Shown one piece after another: positions 10,318-28,744 of a DNA stretch of 64,000 bases (its first letter is position 1; the number at the start of each line of letters is the position of its first letter). This DNA comes from Neoconidiobolus thromboides FSU 785 (taxonomy: Eukaryota > Entomophthoromycota > Entomophthoromycetes > Entomophthorales > Neoconidiobolaceae), in the NCBI GenBank assembly GCA_025603075.1, contig MU626282.1:98232-162231 (forward strand), written 5' to 3'. Position numbers and translations under genes: made by a program. The notes under the pieces were generated by a model, which did no database searches, was not told where the DNA came from, and was given only the letters and a program-made list of their open reading frames with translations.

Positions 10318-11283
10318 TTTTTATATAGCACTACTAATCGATTTGTTAATATTCTTGTTCATTAAACTAAATAGAGTGTCGCAATAAAAATAAATAACAG
10401 TTTATAATGGTATGCGATTCTATATAGTTGTTATTAGCTTATGTAATATAAGCTAATAACTTATTCAAAGGTATCTTTGCTAAGATTTCTTGAATAATAA
10501 TACAAGTTCACCATAAATTAGAGTTCATCTTCCCATTTAAATGTATTCGAGTTTATATTTTAATAGTAATATAAACTTACCCTTAAGCAAGAGAGGTTAT
10601 TAAAGTAAAAGGAGGATTTTTTTATAGAATTTCAGTTTTACTAGTAGCTTTTGCTATTCTAATAAAAAATTTTAATCCCCTGCTTTTATTTGTCAAAGTT
10701 TTTTTTTGCACAATTTCTGCACTTACTTTTCTGGATTTCAAGCTTAATATTTATGGGATTTGTTGAGATTTTTTAGAAGTTCCTGTAGTTTTTTCCTAAA
10801 AAGCAGAAAGTTATTGGTTGCAGCATAAATTTAAAATTATAGAAGTTTCTAGCTTAGTAAATCTTGCTAAAATTTAGAAATTATAGTAAATATTTTATCT
10901 GTTGCAGCTCTACATCCCTACCGGCTTTTCCTGCTAAAACCAATTTAGATACTTTAAAAAACTTAAACTGATAAAAAATATCGAAGTTATCAATAGATAT
11001 TTAGAGTAGTATCACTTAAAGAATCCGGCTTTAATATTTTTATGAAAATGAGTCAAAATTAAAATCAAACTATTCAAAACACTATTAAAATAGGTATATT
11101 TAAATTAAACTGATTCGACTCTTAAAATCTAAGGCTACTTACTATTTTTAGTAACTGTATTAAAATTATAGTTTATTAGCATTCTAATATGTTAGCAACT
11201 TAAAAATGAAAATAAGTGGATTAGTAAAAGAGATCATGTTAAAAAAGAAATTGTTATTTTATTAAATATAATCAATCAATAAA
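10318..11283. other. Intergenic, one imperfect palindrome
   Basis: About 970 bp without a gene. 10605-10692 is an imperfect inverted repeat (AAAAGGAGGATTTTTTTATAG against AAAAGCAGGGGATT...ATTAGAAT on the other strand), unlike the 105-bp family. Confidence 0.4.
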
Positions 11284-12345
11284 CTAAGGAATGAGTACTA
11301 ATTTACCAGTAGATTTGCGACCTTCCAATTCATTATGAGCGTCAGCAACTTGTTTCAAAGGGAAAGTTTTGATATTAAAAATCTCTACTTTTTTATCAGC
11401 AAAAAGTTTGAATAGTTCCTTGTTATAGTTATCAAATGAATCATCTCCAGTAAAAAAGCTAAATAAAGAAGTACGCATAAGCTTAACACTTTTAGCTGTT
11501 AATTTAAATATATCAACTGGTGGCACTTTACCAGAGGCGTTTCCAAAAGACACAAAGGTGGCTAAATGCCCACATGACTTTAAGCTCCCTTCAAATGTAT
11601 CCTTACCTACACCATCAAAGACAGCTTGTACCCCTTTACCGTTAGTAATTTCTAATACCTTTTCACCAAAATCTTCTTTGCTATATAAAATAGTATGGTC
11701 GGCACCAGCTTTCTTTACTAATTCTGCTTTTGCTTCAGTTGATACGGTTCCGATTACTTTGGCTCCAAAATATTTGCTCAATTGAACTAAGAGTAAACCA
11801 ACACCACCCGCAGCTGCATGGACTAATACGGTATCACCCTTCTTTACTTGGTAGGACTCAGTTACCATAGTGTATGCGGTAAGACCTTGTAAGGGAATAG
11901 AGGCAGCAACTTCAAAGTCTAAGTTATCCGGAACAATGGAGGCTAAATTTTGTGGCACTGGGGTATAATTAGCATAAGAACCTTGGGTCATATAAGCTAC
12001 TCTATCCCCTTTCTTAAATTTTGTTACTTTGCTTCCTACTTCTTCCACTATACCAGCACCTTCTCTTCCAAGTACAAATGGTAATTGAGTTGGATATAAA
12101 CCGCTACGTTGATAAGTATCAATAAAGTTAATACCAATTGCCTTGTTATTAACTAAAATTTGATCGTCTTTAATTTGTGGCTTTTGTGCTTCTTTATAGT
12201 CTAAAACTTCAACACCTCCATTTTTTGTTAATTCAATAGCGTAACTCATCTTTGATGTTTTTCTTGTTGTTTGTTTAAAAGTTTGATAGAGTGGTGTATT
12301 TATATATCTTTTGGATAATAAAATTGTTGGAGTTAACCTTAACAT
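11284..12345 (-). CDS. NADPH:quinone oxidoreductase, zeta-crystallin type (ZTA1-like)
   Basis: Medium-chain dehydrogenase/reductase without catalytic zinc; reduces quinones with NADPH and is linked to oxidative stress. Single exon, 353 residues. The catalytic fold begins at about residue 35; conserved pieces are NFIDTYQRSGLYP (73-85), LGREGAGIVEEVG (92-104), the dinucleotide-binding AAAGGVGLLLVQL (177-189) and VFDGVG. The first 32 residues (LRLTPTILLSKRYINTPLYQ, basic and hydroxylated, no acids) look like a mitochondrial presequence. Met33 (KMSYAIELTK) aligns with the usual cytosolic start, so dual localisation by start choice is possible. Its lack of introns stands out against its intron-rich neighbours. 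Confidence 0.93.
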   Translation of the reverse strand: MLRLTPTILLSKRYINTPLYQTFKQTTRKTSKMSYAIELTKNGGVEVLDYKEAQKPQIKDDQILVNNKAIGINFIDTYQRSGLYPTQLPFVLGREGAGIVEEVGSKVTKFKKGDRVAYMTQGSYANYTPVPQNLASIVPDNLDFEVAASIPLQGLTAYTMVTESYQVKKGDTVLVHAAAGGVGLLLVQLSKYFGAKVIGTVSTEAKAELVKKAGADHTILYSKEDFGEKVLEITNGKGVQAVFDGVGKDTFEGSLKSCGHLATFVSFGNASGKVPPVDIFKLTAKSVKLMRTSLFSFFTGDDSFDNYNKELFKLFADKKVEIFNIKTFPLKQVADAHNELEGRKSTGKLVLIP

Positions 12346-13846
12346 TAGTAATTCAAAATTTCAGAGTTTTAGATTTTAAATTGATGACGAAATCTTATTA
12401 AAAATTTCAAATCATCTTGCTTTTAATAGATAATTTGTTGCTATTTTTAAACAAAGCTCAAATACTATCTAAATCATATAATGAATTACTTTATATGGCA
12501 TTTACAAGAATGTTTGTTATTTCCATCACTGACAAACGTTTTTTCCTATAATCCGAGCTGTAGGGAAATCGAATATTCGTTTTTACAGTAGAAATAGCCC
12601 ATTTGTTTTTATAATAGAAATAGCTCATTTACAAAGTAAAAGTGTTACAATATTAGAAACTAAAAATCGCCTTCAAAACTACCAACTATTGACAGCCATC
12701 GAATAAGCGTTAATATAATTTTTTATAAAATAAATATTGTAGTTTAAAATTTTATTATTAATACGATGAAAAAATTAATGAATTTTAGATATATTTTTAT
12801 TATCTATAACAAAATTAATTCAAATGTTGCTATTCTTAATTTGAAAAATAAAGTAAAAATAGAAATATTTTTATAGAAATTAATCAAAATATGCTATTTT
12901 CGTTAGTAATGTTAAACATTTGGTTTTGATAGTAACTTTATAATACTAAATTTTAAATAATAGAGTAAACCTAAAAAATCAAATTAATAATTAAAATACC
13001 TTAAATTTGGACCTTACAATATCTCATTTACCTATTTTATCCAAAGCTACATTTTGATAAGCTTGGTATTAGTAATATGTTAGCTATTGATTAAATAAAG
13101 CTAATAAGCTAACACTTATTCTTATTATTTTATATAAACGATTGTACAATTGTTATAGCCACTTTTGTTTTAAGAGATAAGCTAGTTTTATAAAACCTAT
13201 GTTGCTAAAAATAGAATATTGGTAATTATCATGTTAAAATAAAATTATCAAAAAATAGATGGGGGTGTTTTTTTTTGGCTTGATCACTTTTTCTATCTTT
13301 TGAGTGCTGTTCAAGCGAAAAAATTGCTAATAAAATTGTTAAATTTAAAAACACATGGAGATATATTTTATTCAAATACTGATGAAAAAAATAAATAACG
13401 TCTAACATTTGCCCATGAAATAATAAGACTTCTATAAAAATAGGGCTATTTTTTTATAATAGAATTTATATTCTTAGCTATAAGCATCGGAATCGCAGTA
13501 TTGTCTGAATTATAATGGTCTTATTATGTTTTCTATTTATTCTTTTTCATAATCCATCGTTCTATATCTTATTTAGCTTTCTTACTATTCTTTAAGCTCT
13601 ATCTGTTGATAAGAATAAAGTACTATCAGTTTAAAGAATTTAGGAAAATTAGTCAATGATTATATAAGAGTGTAAATAAAATCTAGAAAAATGTTTTTTA
13701 GACATTAAACAAGCAAAAAATTAATTCTATTTTCATAGAATATCCTAACAAAAATGAAATTTCTACTTTTTGATTTTAGCAAAAAAGCACCACTAAATAT
13801 TTAACTTTAGAATAAAGATAGAACTATTTTATCAAAGAACTAAGAA
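12346..13846. other. Intergenic, one repeat copy
   Basis: About 1.5 kb AT-rich sequence between divergent genes. It holds one element copy at 13259-13363; nothing else is supported. Confidence 0.5.
13259..13363 (-). repeat. 105-bp TIR element copy
   Basis: Reverse orientation, from ATGGGGGTGTTTTTTTTTGG to AAAAACACATGGAGATAT; the right TIR is degraded. Confidence 0.7.
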
Positions 13847-15516
<1,670 letters not shown>

Positions 15517-15636
15517 CCTAATAAATTATTTCAATGTTATATATCATTTATTATTATCACTAGTATTAGTCTTACTATTTAACATTTAATTTAAAACTCT
15601 CAAGATTATAATTTAAAAAATTTATTTTAAAAAGAT

Positions 15637-16773
15637 TTAACTGGTTTGGGCAAATTTGACACCTTTAGCAATGTTACCTTTAAGTTGAGAAACAGCTTCC
15701 TTAATTAAATCTTGTTCAAATGGAGTAATTTCACCAACTGGATGGATCTTTTCTACACCATTTTTACCAAGTTCAACATTGGTAGCAAAGAATTCAGCAC
15801 CATCTTCCTTGAAAATTGGAGATTCAACGAAAGCAGGTTCAATGATACCTTGTTTACCATCAAGAGCTTGTAAAAGGGAAGAAGTGAATCTAGCACCAGC
15901 GAAAGCCATTGATAAAGTAGCTGAGCCAGTACCATTTTTAGCTTTAACAACTTCATCACCACCAAATTGAACACGGTGAGTTAAAGCTTTAAGCTCTTCG
16001 TCATTTAATTTAAGTCCAGAAACTTGAGAAAATAATGGTACAATAGTGGTACCAGAGTGACCACCAATAACTGGTACATTGACTTCTTTTGGATCTTTCT
16101 TTAAATGTTCAGAGATGAATCTAGAAGCTCTAACAACATCTAAGGTAGTGACACCGAATAAACGTTTAGCATCATAAGCATTATGTTTCTTTAAAACTTC
16201 AGCTACAATTGGTACAGTGGAGTTAACGGGGTTAGAAATAATTAATAAATGAGCTTTTGGGCAATACTTAGCACAAGCAGAAGCTAAGTCTCTTACAATA
16301 GAAGCATTGATGTTAAATAAATCATCACGAGTCATACCTGGTTTACGTGGTACACCAGCTGGAATAACAACAACATCGCAACCTTCTAAAGCATGCTTAA
16401 GACCATCGTTTTCTCCAGTGAAACCTTTAACCTTTTGAAAAAATTAAGATAAATTAATAAATTTTATATTTTAAAAACTTACAGTTGAGTTAGTGTTGAT
16501 ATGAGCTAAATCAGCAGCAACACCTGGGGTATTAACAATATCATAAAGAGAAAGTTCAGTAACCAATGGGTTTTGTTTTAATAATAAAGATAATGGTTGA
16601 CCAATACCACCAGCAGCTCCTAATACAGCTACTTTAGCAGCATTCTATAAAAAAGAAATATTTAATATATTTAATAGTTCTTACATTAATAGCTAATAAC
16701 TTACAGCAACGCTACTGGAAGAAAAGTTACGCTTAGATAAGCTAATAATGTTACGAAGACCAGTGTTAATCAT
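15637..16773 (-). CDS. MDH1: Malate dehydrogenase, mitochondrial
   Basis: NAD-dependent malate/oxaloacetate interconversion in the TCA cycle. Exons 16773-16705, 16644-16483 and 16431-15637 join to 341 residues, normal for the family. The first exon, [20 protein letters not shown], is a basic, serine-rich mitochondrial presequence. The mature enzyme starts [20 protein letters not shown] (NAD-binding), followed by [19 protein letters not shown] with substrate-binding arginines, [14 protein letters not shown], and the catalytic histidine in [15 protein letters not shown]. It is tail-to-tail with DUS2, 120 bp between stops. No peroxisomal C-terminal signal (ends KFAQTS). Confidence 0.97.
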
Positions 16774-17598
16774 TTTATGTAAGTTATTTTTATGAAAATG
16801 AAATTAAATGATTTTATAGTATGCTATTTAGCCTTTTTTTCGAATGAGATCACGGTTTTTGATTCTGTCCCATAAGTTATGATACGCTATCAGATGCTTA
16901 AGGTTTAGGAAATGAAATTTAAGCCACATTTGTTACTGTTTTATTTGTTAACTTCTAAGAATTATAAACAGATAGAATATTCTATATAATACTTTGTCAA
17001 TCAAATTTTATAAGATTATTATTGCAAGTTGTAGTATATGGTGATATTTTTTTTGGCTTCATTACTTTTTTCATCTTAAGCACTATTTGAGTGAAAAATT
17101 TGTTAGTAAAATTCTTAAACATAAAAATACATCCCCATATATTAAAATTTAATGTATAATATGAAATGCAATATACAGCTTATAAGCTAAATATAGTAAT
17201 TCTACTATTATTTAAGGATAATCAGTGGTTAATCGAATATTGAATATATAAAAAATGATATAATTTTAATATTCTGTTAAATAATAATTGTATTAATTCT
17301 AAAAACAGATAATCTATTTATTATATAAGGTTCCTTTTAATGCTTTGTTGTATTTAAAATTTACAAAATTTGTCAATAACTATTCTCAATATATATATGT
17401 ATACTCTTGAAAGTTAAAAAGTTATAACAATAATAAATTATAAACTCTATAAAACTCATTATAAATTTTATTCCTAATTTTAATTCTTCTATCAAAAAAT
17501 TAAAACAATTATCAAAATAGTATCAAAAAGATAGAGGGCAGGATGCAAAAGCATAGAAAGATAGATTTTATAAAAAAGAAGCGTTAGAAATCAAAAAA
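16774..17598. other. Intergenic, one repeat copy
   Basis: About 825 bp between the MDH promoter and the HOG1 3' end, with one element copy at 17035-17140. Confidence 0.5.
17035..17140 (-). repeat. 105-bp TIR element copy
   Basis: Reverse orientation, TATATGGTGATATTTTTTTT to AAAAATACATCCCCATAT. Right TIR perfect, left TIR one change. Confidence 0.85.
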
Positions 17599-19315
<1,717 letters not shown>

Positions 19316-21624
19316 ATTTGTTTTAGAAACTTGAAGTAAAAAAATAGGAATTTATTAACATCATTGCTTTATTTATATAACTTTTTCTCATCCTTTTTTT
19401 TTGTGGTGAACTTAAGCTTTATTGGCTCATCAAAATACTATCCAGTAACTGTTTTTTTACCAAGTTTTGTGAACTAAAAAGGATTTAGTAAAGTTTAATT
19501 TAAATCTTTGAATTATGTTAGAGTTACTAAGATTTATAAGAATAAATCACCAATTTTAAACTTATAAAATACAGTCTACCATTTAACACCATCCTAATCT
19601 ATACTTTCAACACAATATAATCTCATATACAGTATCTATTCTCCTCTTACTCCTCACTTCGAATATAGGCTATTTAATTTAAGCATTTAATTCCTTGTAC
19701 CAATCAATTGTTATTAACTTCTATTCAGTTTTTAAGGTAATTTTATTAGATAAAATTTGTCCATGGTTAAGTGTTAATTATGAAATCATCAAGGATCAAG
19801 AAATTAAATTTCGGTCTGAAATAGGAACTTGAGTTTGAAATTCATCTTTTAAAGTGAGAATTACATCACTATTTTGTTAGTATTCTCGTTCTAAAAAATT
19901 TAAAAGTGGAGAGGATAAAGTGTACCGATTAAATGAATTGGGTACTACGAGTTTAAGTTAATGTTCTTTGTATGGTTTAACTATTATACAAATCACTATA
20001 TAATGTATTAATTATTATACTTTGTTCAATATTAACATTTTAAAGGACTGAATTTAAATCTATTTTTAGTATAAGCTAAGTTGAATATTAATATCTTTAA
20101 TTAAATTAAATTGAGTCAAATATTTGATTATAAACATGTGTATTCTTATATTTTATAATGATGCAAATATTAACTTTTATAAATGAATGGCTTAGCTTTA
20201 AAATGTTTATTTTAAATTTTAATTTCAATTTAGTTACTTAATATATTTGATTAATAGTATATGAAGGATACTTTTGGTTTCATCACTTTTTTCATTTTTA
20301 AGCGCTATTTCTATTTAAGCGAGAAGATTATTAGTAGAATTCTTTAAAAATATATCCCTGTTAAACAAACTTTTTTGTAAGGTAGAAATAAATTTACAGT
20401 TATAAACATATTGAAATCTCATTATTATTTTGGAGTTTATTAAAAAGTAGCATTTGTTATAAATTCTTTATATCTACGAATAGATTAAACTTGTGAATGC
20501 TATTATTTTGAATGTTCATATATAAAATATGATAATTGAAATTAAATTAATTAAAGTACACCTTTTGAATATAACATAATAAAACATGATATTTGAAATA
20601 AAGCATAATACAATATTTAAAATCATAGTACTTTATTAATATCAAATATTCATTTTATAAAACTTTATTTTAATTCAAATAAACTGGTCTAGACTTATCT
20701 TTACAAAGATAATCTTTTTATAAGGGATATATTTAAAGCCTCTTATACTTTTTTTCACTGAAGCTTTTTATAGTCACTAACTTTTGGTCTGTTCATTATT
20801 ATGCAATATTTTTAATACTAATGTATATTGGTCTACTGTTGTTTCCTTTTTGTTTCTTATTTGAAATAATTTATATAAAGCAAAGCATAAAATTAGTAGT
20901 ATGACTTGTTATAAACAAAAATTAGAACTTTTATATTAAAGTACTTTCCTCTAGTATATGAATTTTTTTTACCCTTTCTTATCTTAACTCAATCTTCTCC
21001 CTTTCTATTGTTAGATTTTTAATCAGCAATCCATTTAAGAATCCTTCGGTTTCTTCTAAGCTTTATTAAAAAATATATAATATTTTAGATAGTTTCATTG
21101 TTTTATAAATAAAATAGAGATTTATGATATTAGTTTGTGCTATTATAAGATCGAAAATCACGTTTCAATTATTTTAATAATTACGATTGCTTTTATATAA
21201 CGTTTAACAAGTGATTCTATTATTACTGACTTTGATTTTACTAGTCTTATTGCTGTTTTTTTAAGACAAGTCGATATCAAAAAGATATTATCACTTAATT
21301 CTATCAATTAGAGAGGAGAAATTGTAAGAAAATTACATAAAAAATAAAAGGACTGTTTCTAAATTTGATTATTGTTACAACTTTATAGTATAGACTATCA
21401 ATAAGCATCTTAATATGATTTAATATTTTCACATAAAATAACCATAATCACTCAAAAAAATAGTTTAAGGAACAACAAATCAATTAGATAATGCAAAAAT
21501 TCCAACCCCATTATTTGTTGAAAAAATTGAATAAAATAGTCTCAATTATTCAATATTACTCAGTATAAAATAAAATTAAAAATAATTTCGTTAAAGAATA
21601 TTACTATTTTTTCTTAACATAGCT
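19316..21624. other. Intergenic, decayed coding-like stretch and one repeat copy
   Basis: About 2.3 kb. 19765-19970 reads in pieces like protein (EIIKDQEIKFRSEIGT, then FKSGEDKVYRLNELG) with stops between, suggesting an unrecognised relic. A degenerate element copy sits at 20257-20360. The rest shows nothing. Confidence 0.4.
20257..20360 (-). repeat. 105-bp TIR element copy, degenerate
   Basis: Reverse orientation, TATATGAAGGATACTTTTGG to AAAAATATATCCCTG, with a small insertion in the core (AGCGCTATTTCTATTTAAGCG). Confidence 0.65.
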
Positions 21625-22302
21625 ATGATTTATCAATATTATCAACGTTTGGTTCACTTCTCCAAAACCAATCCCGTAATTACATTAACTATCACAAATA
21701 TGGGACTTGCTGCTATAGCGGATATAACTGCTCAATCGGTCGCTAATTTAGATAAAGAGTTTAATATTGTAAGTCATCAACCATTTGATAGCTATCGTTT
21801 TATGAGATTTGTATTATATCAAGGAGCATTTGCGCCTATTTGTTACAAATGGTATTCTATATTAGATAAAAGTATACCAGTTAAAATGGCAAGTGAGTTA
21901 CCTAGTAATACTAAAAAATTTAGTAGTTTCCAAAATATTTATCAGCCAGTATTAAAACGAGTGTTTGCAGATCAACTGTTTTTTGCTCCATTAGCAGTAG
22001 GTTGTTTCTTTTTAGTTATGCCATTGTTAGAAGGAGGTAATTGGTTACAGATTAAAACAAAATTTAACGAAGTAAGTAGAAAAAGTTCATAAATTTAATT
22101 AATAATAATTTTTATTTAGTTATACTATCCAACCTTGTTAGATAATTGGAAGGTATGGCCTTTATTTCAGTTAGTAAATTTTTGTTATGTACCCTTATTT
22201 TTCCGTTTGCCTTTTGCTTCCATTATGGGTATCTTTTGGAATACTTATCTTTCTATGGTTAATGCTCAAAGCCCACCATTTTCAACTGAAAATATCAATT
22301 AA
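21625..22302 (+). CDS. Mpv17/PMP22 family membrane protein (Sym1-like)
   Basis: Four-helix protein of the inner mitochondrial or peroxisomal membrane; yeast Sym1 is needed for ethanol growth under heat stress. Exons 21625-22071 and 22120-22302 join to 209 residues, a usual length. Conserved family pieces: YQRLVHFSKTNPVITLTITN (start and helix 1), ADITAQSVANLD, DSYRFMRFVLYQGAFAPICYKWY, KRVFADQLFFAPLAVGCFFL, and after the intron LYYPTLLDNWKVWPLFQLVNF and a last helix around PFASIMGIFWNTYLS. The DNWKVWP..Q..NF motif is the family signature. Which organelle it serves cannot be told from sequence. Confidence 0.92.
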
Positions 22303-22366
22303 ATTAAAAACAAAGTTTGATTTTTTTTAAATATTTTATATGGAATCAATAAGTTTTAATGTTAAT

Positions 22367-22739
22367 TTATTTTTTAAAAAACATTCTTCCCCAAGTTTTC
22401 TTTAATACACTTTCTTTAACTTTATAATGCCATACCCATCGTGCTGCTTTTTGTAAAGCTAACTCATAATCATGATATTCAAATGGAAAATTGAATTTGA
22501 TAAAATTGTTGTCAATTAATTCCATATAATATTTAGATAACATTTCTTTCATTTGTCTATTTAAAAAAAATACATTAACAATTTTACTTTGATGTAAAAA
22601 ATAGAATTAAAACTTACAGATTAACATGTGATAAAACTTTGTTATACAAATCTAATACAAACGCTACAACTATGAAGGTACCAAGTAACAAAGGAACTAG
22701 AATCAAGTCTAATGGACTAACGTAATACAACTGTATCAT
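22367..22739 (-). CDS. Small single-pass membrane protein, 101-103 aa range, unknown
   Basis: Two exons, 22739-22618 and 22556-22367, joined across a 61-nt intron. The first exon reads MIQLYYVSPLDLILVPLLLG then TFIVVAFVLDLYNK, a single N-terminal membrane helix. The second is a soluble segment with YHDYELALQKAARWVWHYKV and a basic end KKTWGRMFFKK. The clean splice and well-kept frame support a real gene. I do not recognise the family; size and topology would fit a mitochondrial or ER small membrane protein, but that is only a guess. Tail-to-tail with the Mpv17-like gene, 64 bp apart. Confidence 0.6.
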
Positions 22740-23370
22740 TTTTTTTAAATATTGAGAAGTAAAAAGTAGTCACAATAGAATGCAAATTAGTCTAAGTTAT
22801 AGCTAATAAAACTATTGGCTATAGAAAGGTTTGGCTTTCTTTAGATTATTAAAAGCTGTCATTATCACGGATATTTCGACATATTATGAAACTAGTTTTA
22901 AACTGTTTATTTGTAGAATTCTACAAATTATTTATAAATCAGTATTAATAATATTTTATAAAAGACCACCTATTTTAATATGAATTATTGAATAATAAGA
23001 TTTACGCTTTAATTCTTATTCAACTCAAATAAAGAATCATTTTAAGAATCTAACAAATTGTTTGATTTTTTCTATATAAAAAATGAATAAAAATGAAATT
23101 AAAAAACATCACCCCAGAATTAAGTTATGGTAGACTATAAATCGAACTGATCAAATCAAACTCAATTTAGATTTTAAATTCTCATTAAATCCCTATCACA
23201 TGATACATATCGCCAACTAACTTGAATTGATTGGATTAGTTTTAAAGCATAAATTTAGTTTACTGGCTCAACTAAAGTTCGAAATTCAACGATTTCGTAA
23301 GTGGCATTTAAAATCAAATAAAATCAAATTAGCAAAAAATAAAACCTTTAGTTTTATTAATCTTATTTCA
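22740..23370. other. Intergenic / 5' region of PCC alpha
   Basis: About 630 bp. An open stretch (23227-23370) lies upstream in frame with PCC alpha but has no ATG; it could be 5' UTR or hide an upstream exon. Confidence 0.4.
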
Positions 23371-26197
<2,827 letters not shown>

Positions 26198-26710
26198 TTT
26201 AGTTGGATTTTATGGTTTTTTATAAAAAATATATCATAATTTTTTACCTGATTTATTTCTATAAGGTCTTATTTATCTTTGTTTGCTTTTTTTATACTTT
26301 CAAAATTGTATTTTATAAAAAGTTAAGACTTCATTTAAAAATTCATCGAATTATTTTAAAGTAGCTTTAAGCCCTTATAAATAGAACTGAAGTTAAATCC
26401 TCTAAAATATTAAATTATGAACATAAGTTTCGTACTTTATCTAAATAAAATTTAAAGTAAACAAGCAGACGCATAGAATTTAAACAAGATATTAGTTCTA
26501 TAAAAATTTATTTAAAATAATCATAATTTTATACTAAAAAAGATACAAAGAATAGATTACTGCTACCAATAATAATGTCTCAAGGGTTTATTTTAATTCT
26601 ATAAAAGAGTGAGCAATTGAATTCAAAGATAATTGAAAATATAAAAATCAAATTTTATAAACAACAATGTTGCTCATAAACCCAATATCAGGAACGACTA
26701 CTTTATATAT
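26198..26710. other. Intergenic between convergent genes
   Basis: About 510 bp of AT-rich sequence between the 3' ends of PCC alpha and eIF4A-III. Nothing else seen. Confidence 0.5.
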
Positions 26711-28056
26711 TTAATGGTCAATTTTATCCACTATAGAAAATTAAATTAACAGAAAATATTAATATGAAAATAGCTTACATTTCATTGGCATCTCATCAAT
26801 TTGAGTAGCATAATATTGTTCAATTTCTCTTAAAGCTTTAACATCTTCATCACGAACAAAATTAATAGCAACACCTTTTCTACCAAATCGACCAGAACGG
26901 CCAATACTAAAAAAATAAATTTCTAATTGTAATCAATATATTAAAATAATTACCGATGGATATAATTTTCACGATTGGTAGGAAGGTCATAATTAATAAC
27001 TAAAGAAACTTGTTGAACATCAATACCTCTAGCCCAAACATCAGTAGTAATTAAAACTCTTGATTTAGCTAATCGAAATTCAGACATAATATAATCTCTT
27101 TCTTTTTGGGGCATTTCACCATGCATTGAAGTAACTGAAAAATTAGCTTCCGTCATTTTTTGAGTTAAAAACTCAACCTTACGACGAGTATTACAAAAGA
27201 TAACTGCTTGAGAGATTGTAATGGAATCATATAAATCAGTTAAGGTATCAAATTTCCATTCTTCTTTTTCAACGCTAATGAAAAATTGTTTAATCCCTTC
27301 CAAAGTAAGTTCATCACGTTTAACTAATATCCTTATTGGTTCTGTCATAAATTTACTTGTCATTGATAAAACATCATGTGGAAGGGTAGCGGATAATACA
27401 ACAACTTGGCAAGAAGGTGGTAAAAAGCGATAAATATTATAAATCTGTTCTTTGAATCCTTGGTTTAATAATTCATCAGCTTCATCAAGTACTAACATTT
27501 TTATATTTTTGACTCTTAAACTACGACGCTTAATCATGTCGTGTACACGCCCAGGGGTCCCAGATACTACATGTTGTCCGTATTCTAATTTTTTAATATC
27601 ATCCCCAACGCTAGTTCCTCCAATACATGCATGACATTGGACATTCATATAATCTCCTAAAGCCAAAAGTACATTTTTGATTTGTACAGCTAATTCTCGA
27701 GTGGGTGAAAGTACTAATGCTTGTGCATCTCTTAAAGAAGTATCGATACGTTGTAAAATTGAAATGGAAAAAGTACCAGTTTTACCAGTACCTGATTGAG
27801 CTTGGGCAATGACATCACGTCCACTTACAATTGGGGCAATAGCTCTCTGTTGAATTGCAGATGGTTTTTCAAAGTCTAATTTGATTTAAATTTAAATATA
27901 TAAAATAAAATAAACTTAAATAATAAACTTACTATATGCAAAGATACCTCTCAAAAGATCTTCTTTTAAATTTAAGTCATCGAAGGAAGATATAACCTTT
28001 ACAGATTCACTTGTCTCGAATTCCAATTTTTCATCTCGACTATGATTATAACCCAT
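26711..28056 (-). CDS. EIF4A3: DEAD-box RNA helicase eIF4A-III (exon junction complex core; FAL1/EIF4A3)
   Basis: ATP-dependent RNA clamp of the exon junction complex, also implicated in rRNA processing in yeast (Fal1). Exons 28056-27933, 27875-26954, 26906-26779, 26730-26711 join to 397 residues. Motifs: Q motif [11 protein letters not shown] (about 43-53), Walker A AQSGTGKT (67-74), PTREL (99-103), DEAD (172-175), SAT, and HRIGRSGR across an exon join. Subtype markers KFETSE-like start, [39 protein letters not shown] and [20 protein letters not shown] are those of eIF4A-III, not eIF4A-I. The last exon encodes only a few residues (KLDKIDH) in place of the usual NVADLI. An EJC helicase suits a genome with this many introns. 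Confidence 0.93.
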
Positions 28057-28744
28057 TTTTAAACTTTAATTGTAAAAAAAGTAGTTTTAAAATTCATCAT
28101 TTTTTTACTCTAAAGCTTCGATAGAAATTGAACCAATTAAATCAAATTAAAAGATTAGAAAGCACACTTGAAAGTAAATTTATTAGGTTGGAAATTTTAT
28201 GAAATTTCTTAGAAATAGCTATTTGGTGATTTTATTTTTACTATAGTAAATAAAACATTAGTATTCTATATTTTAAAAGCAACTAAAAGAAGCTTTTAAC
28301 TTTTTAAAGTTTTAAAAAGAAACTTAAACTTTAAGCTTATAGCTTAGCAAAAATTGTAAATTAAATTGTTTTGTTGGAATTAAACATAACTTAATGGTAC
28401 AATAAGTTTAATGTTTCAGTAAGAAAATATAAGAAAATATAAAATTGTAATAATTTCATTATTTCTATTCATAAACGTTTATTCTGATTTATAAAATATA
28501 GCTTCTCATAAGCCTTTTAAAAACATTGATGAATAGTTGAAAAAGTGAGAAAGCAAATTCAGCCTTAAATCGATTATGAACCAACTAACCAATAACATTT
28601 TAGCTTAAAGCTGTGGAGCAAGACGCTTTTAGCTTATGAAAATAAAATGTCAACAAATCAAAATGATGTAAAATGATTTAAGGATTAATCAAAAGCATTA
28701 AATTAAAGAGATATTTTAGAACTAAAAACTCCACTTTAAAATTT
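28057..28744. other. Divergent intergenic region
   Basis: About 690 bp between the starts of eIF4A-III and the ubiquilin gene; presumably both promoters. AT-rich, no repeat copy. Confidence 0.45.
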
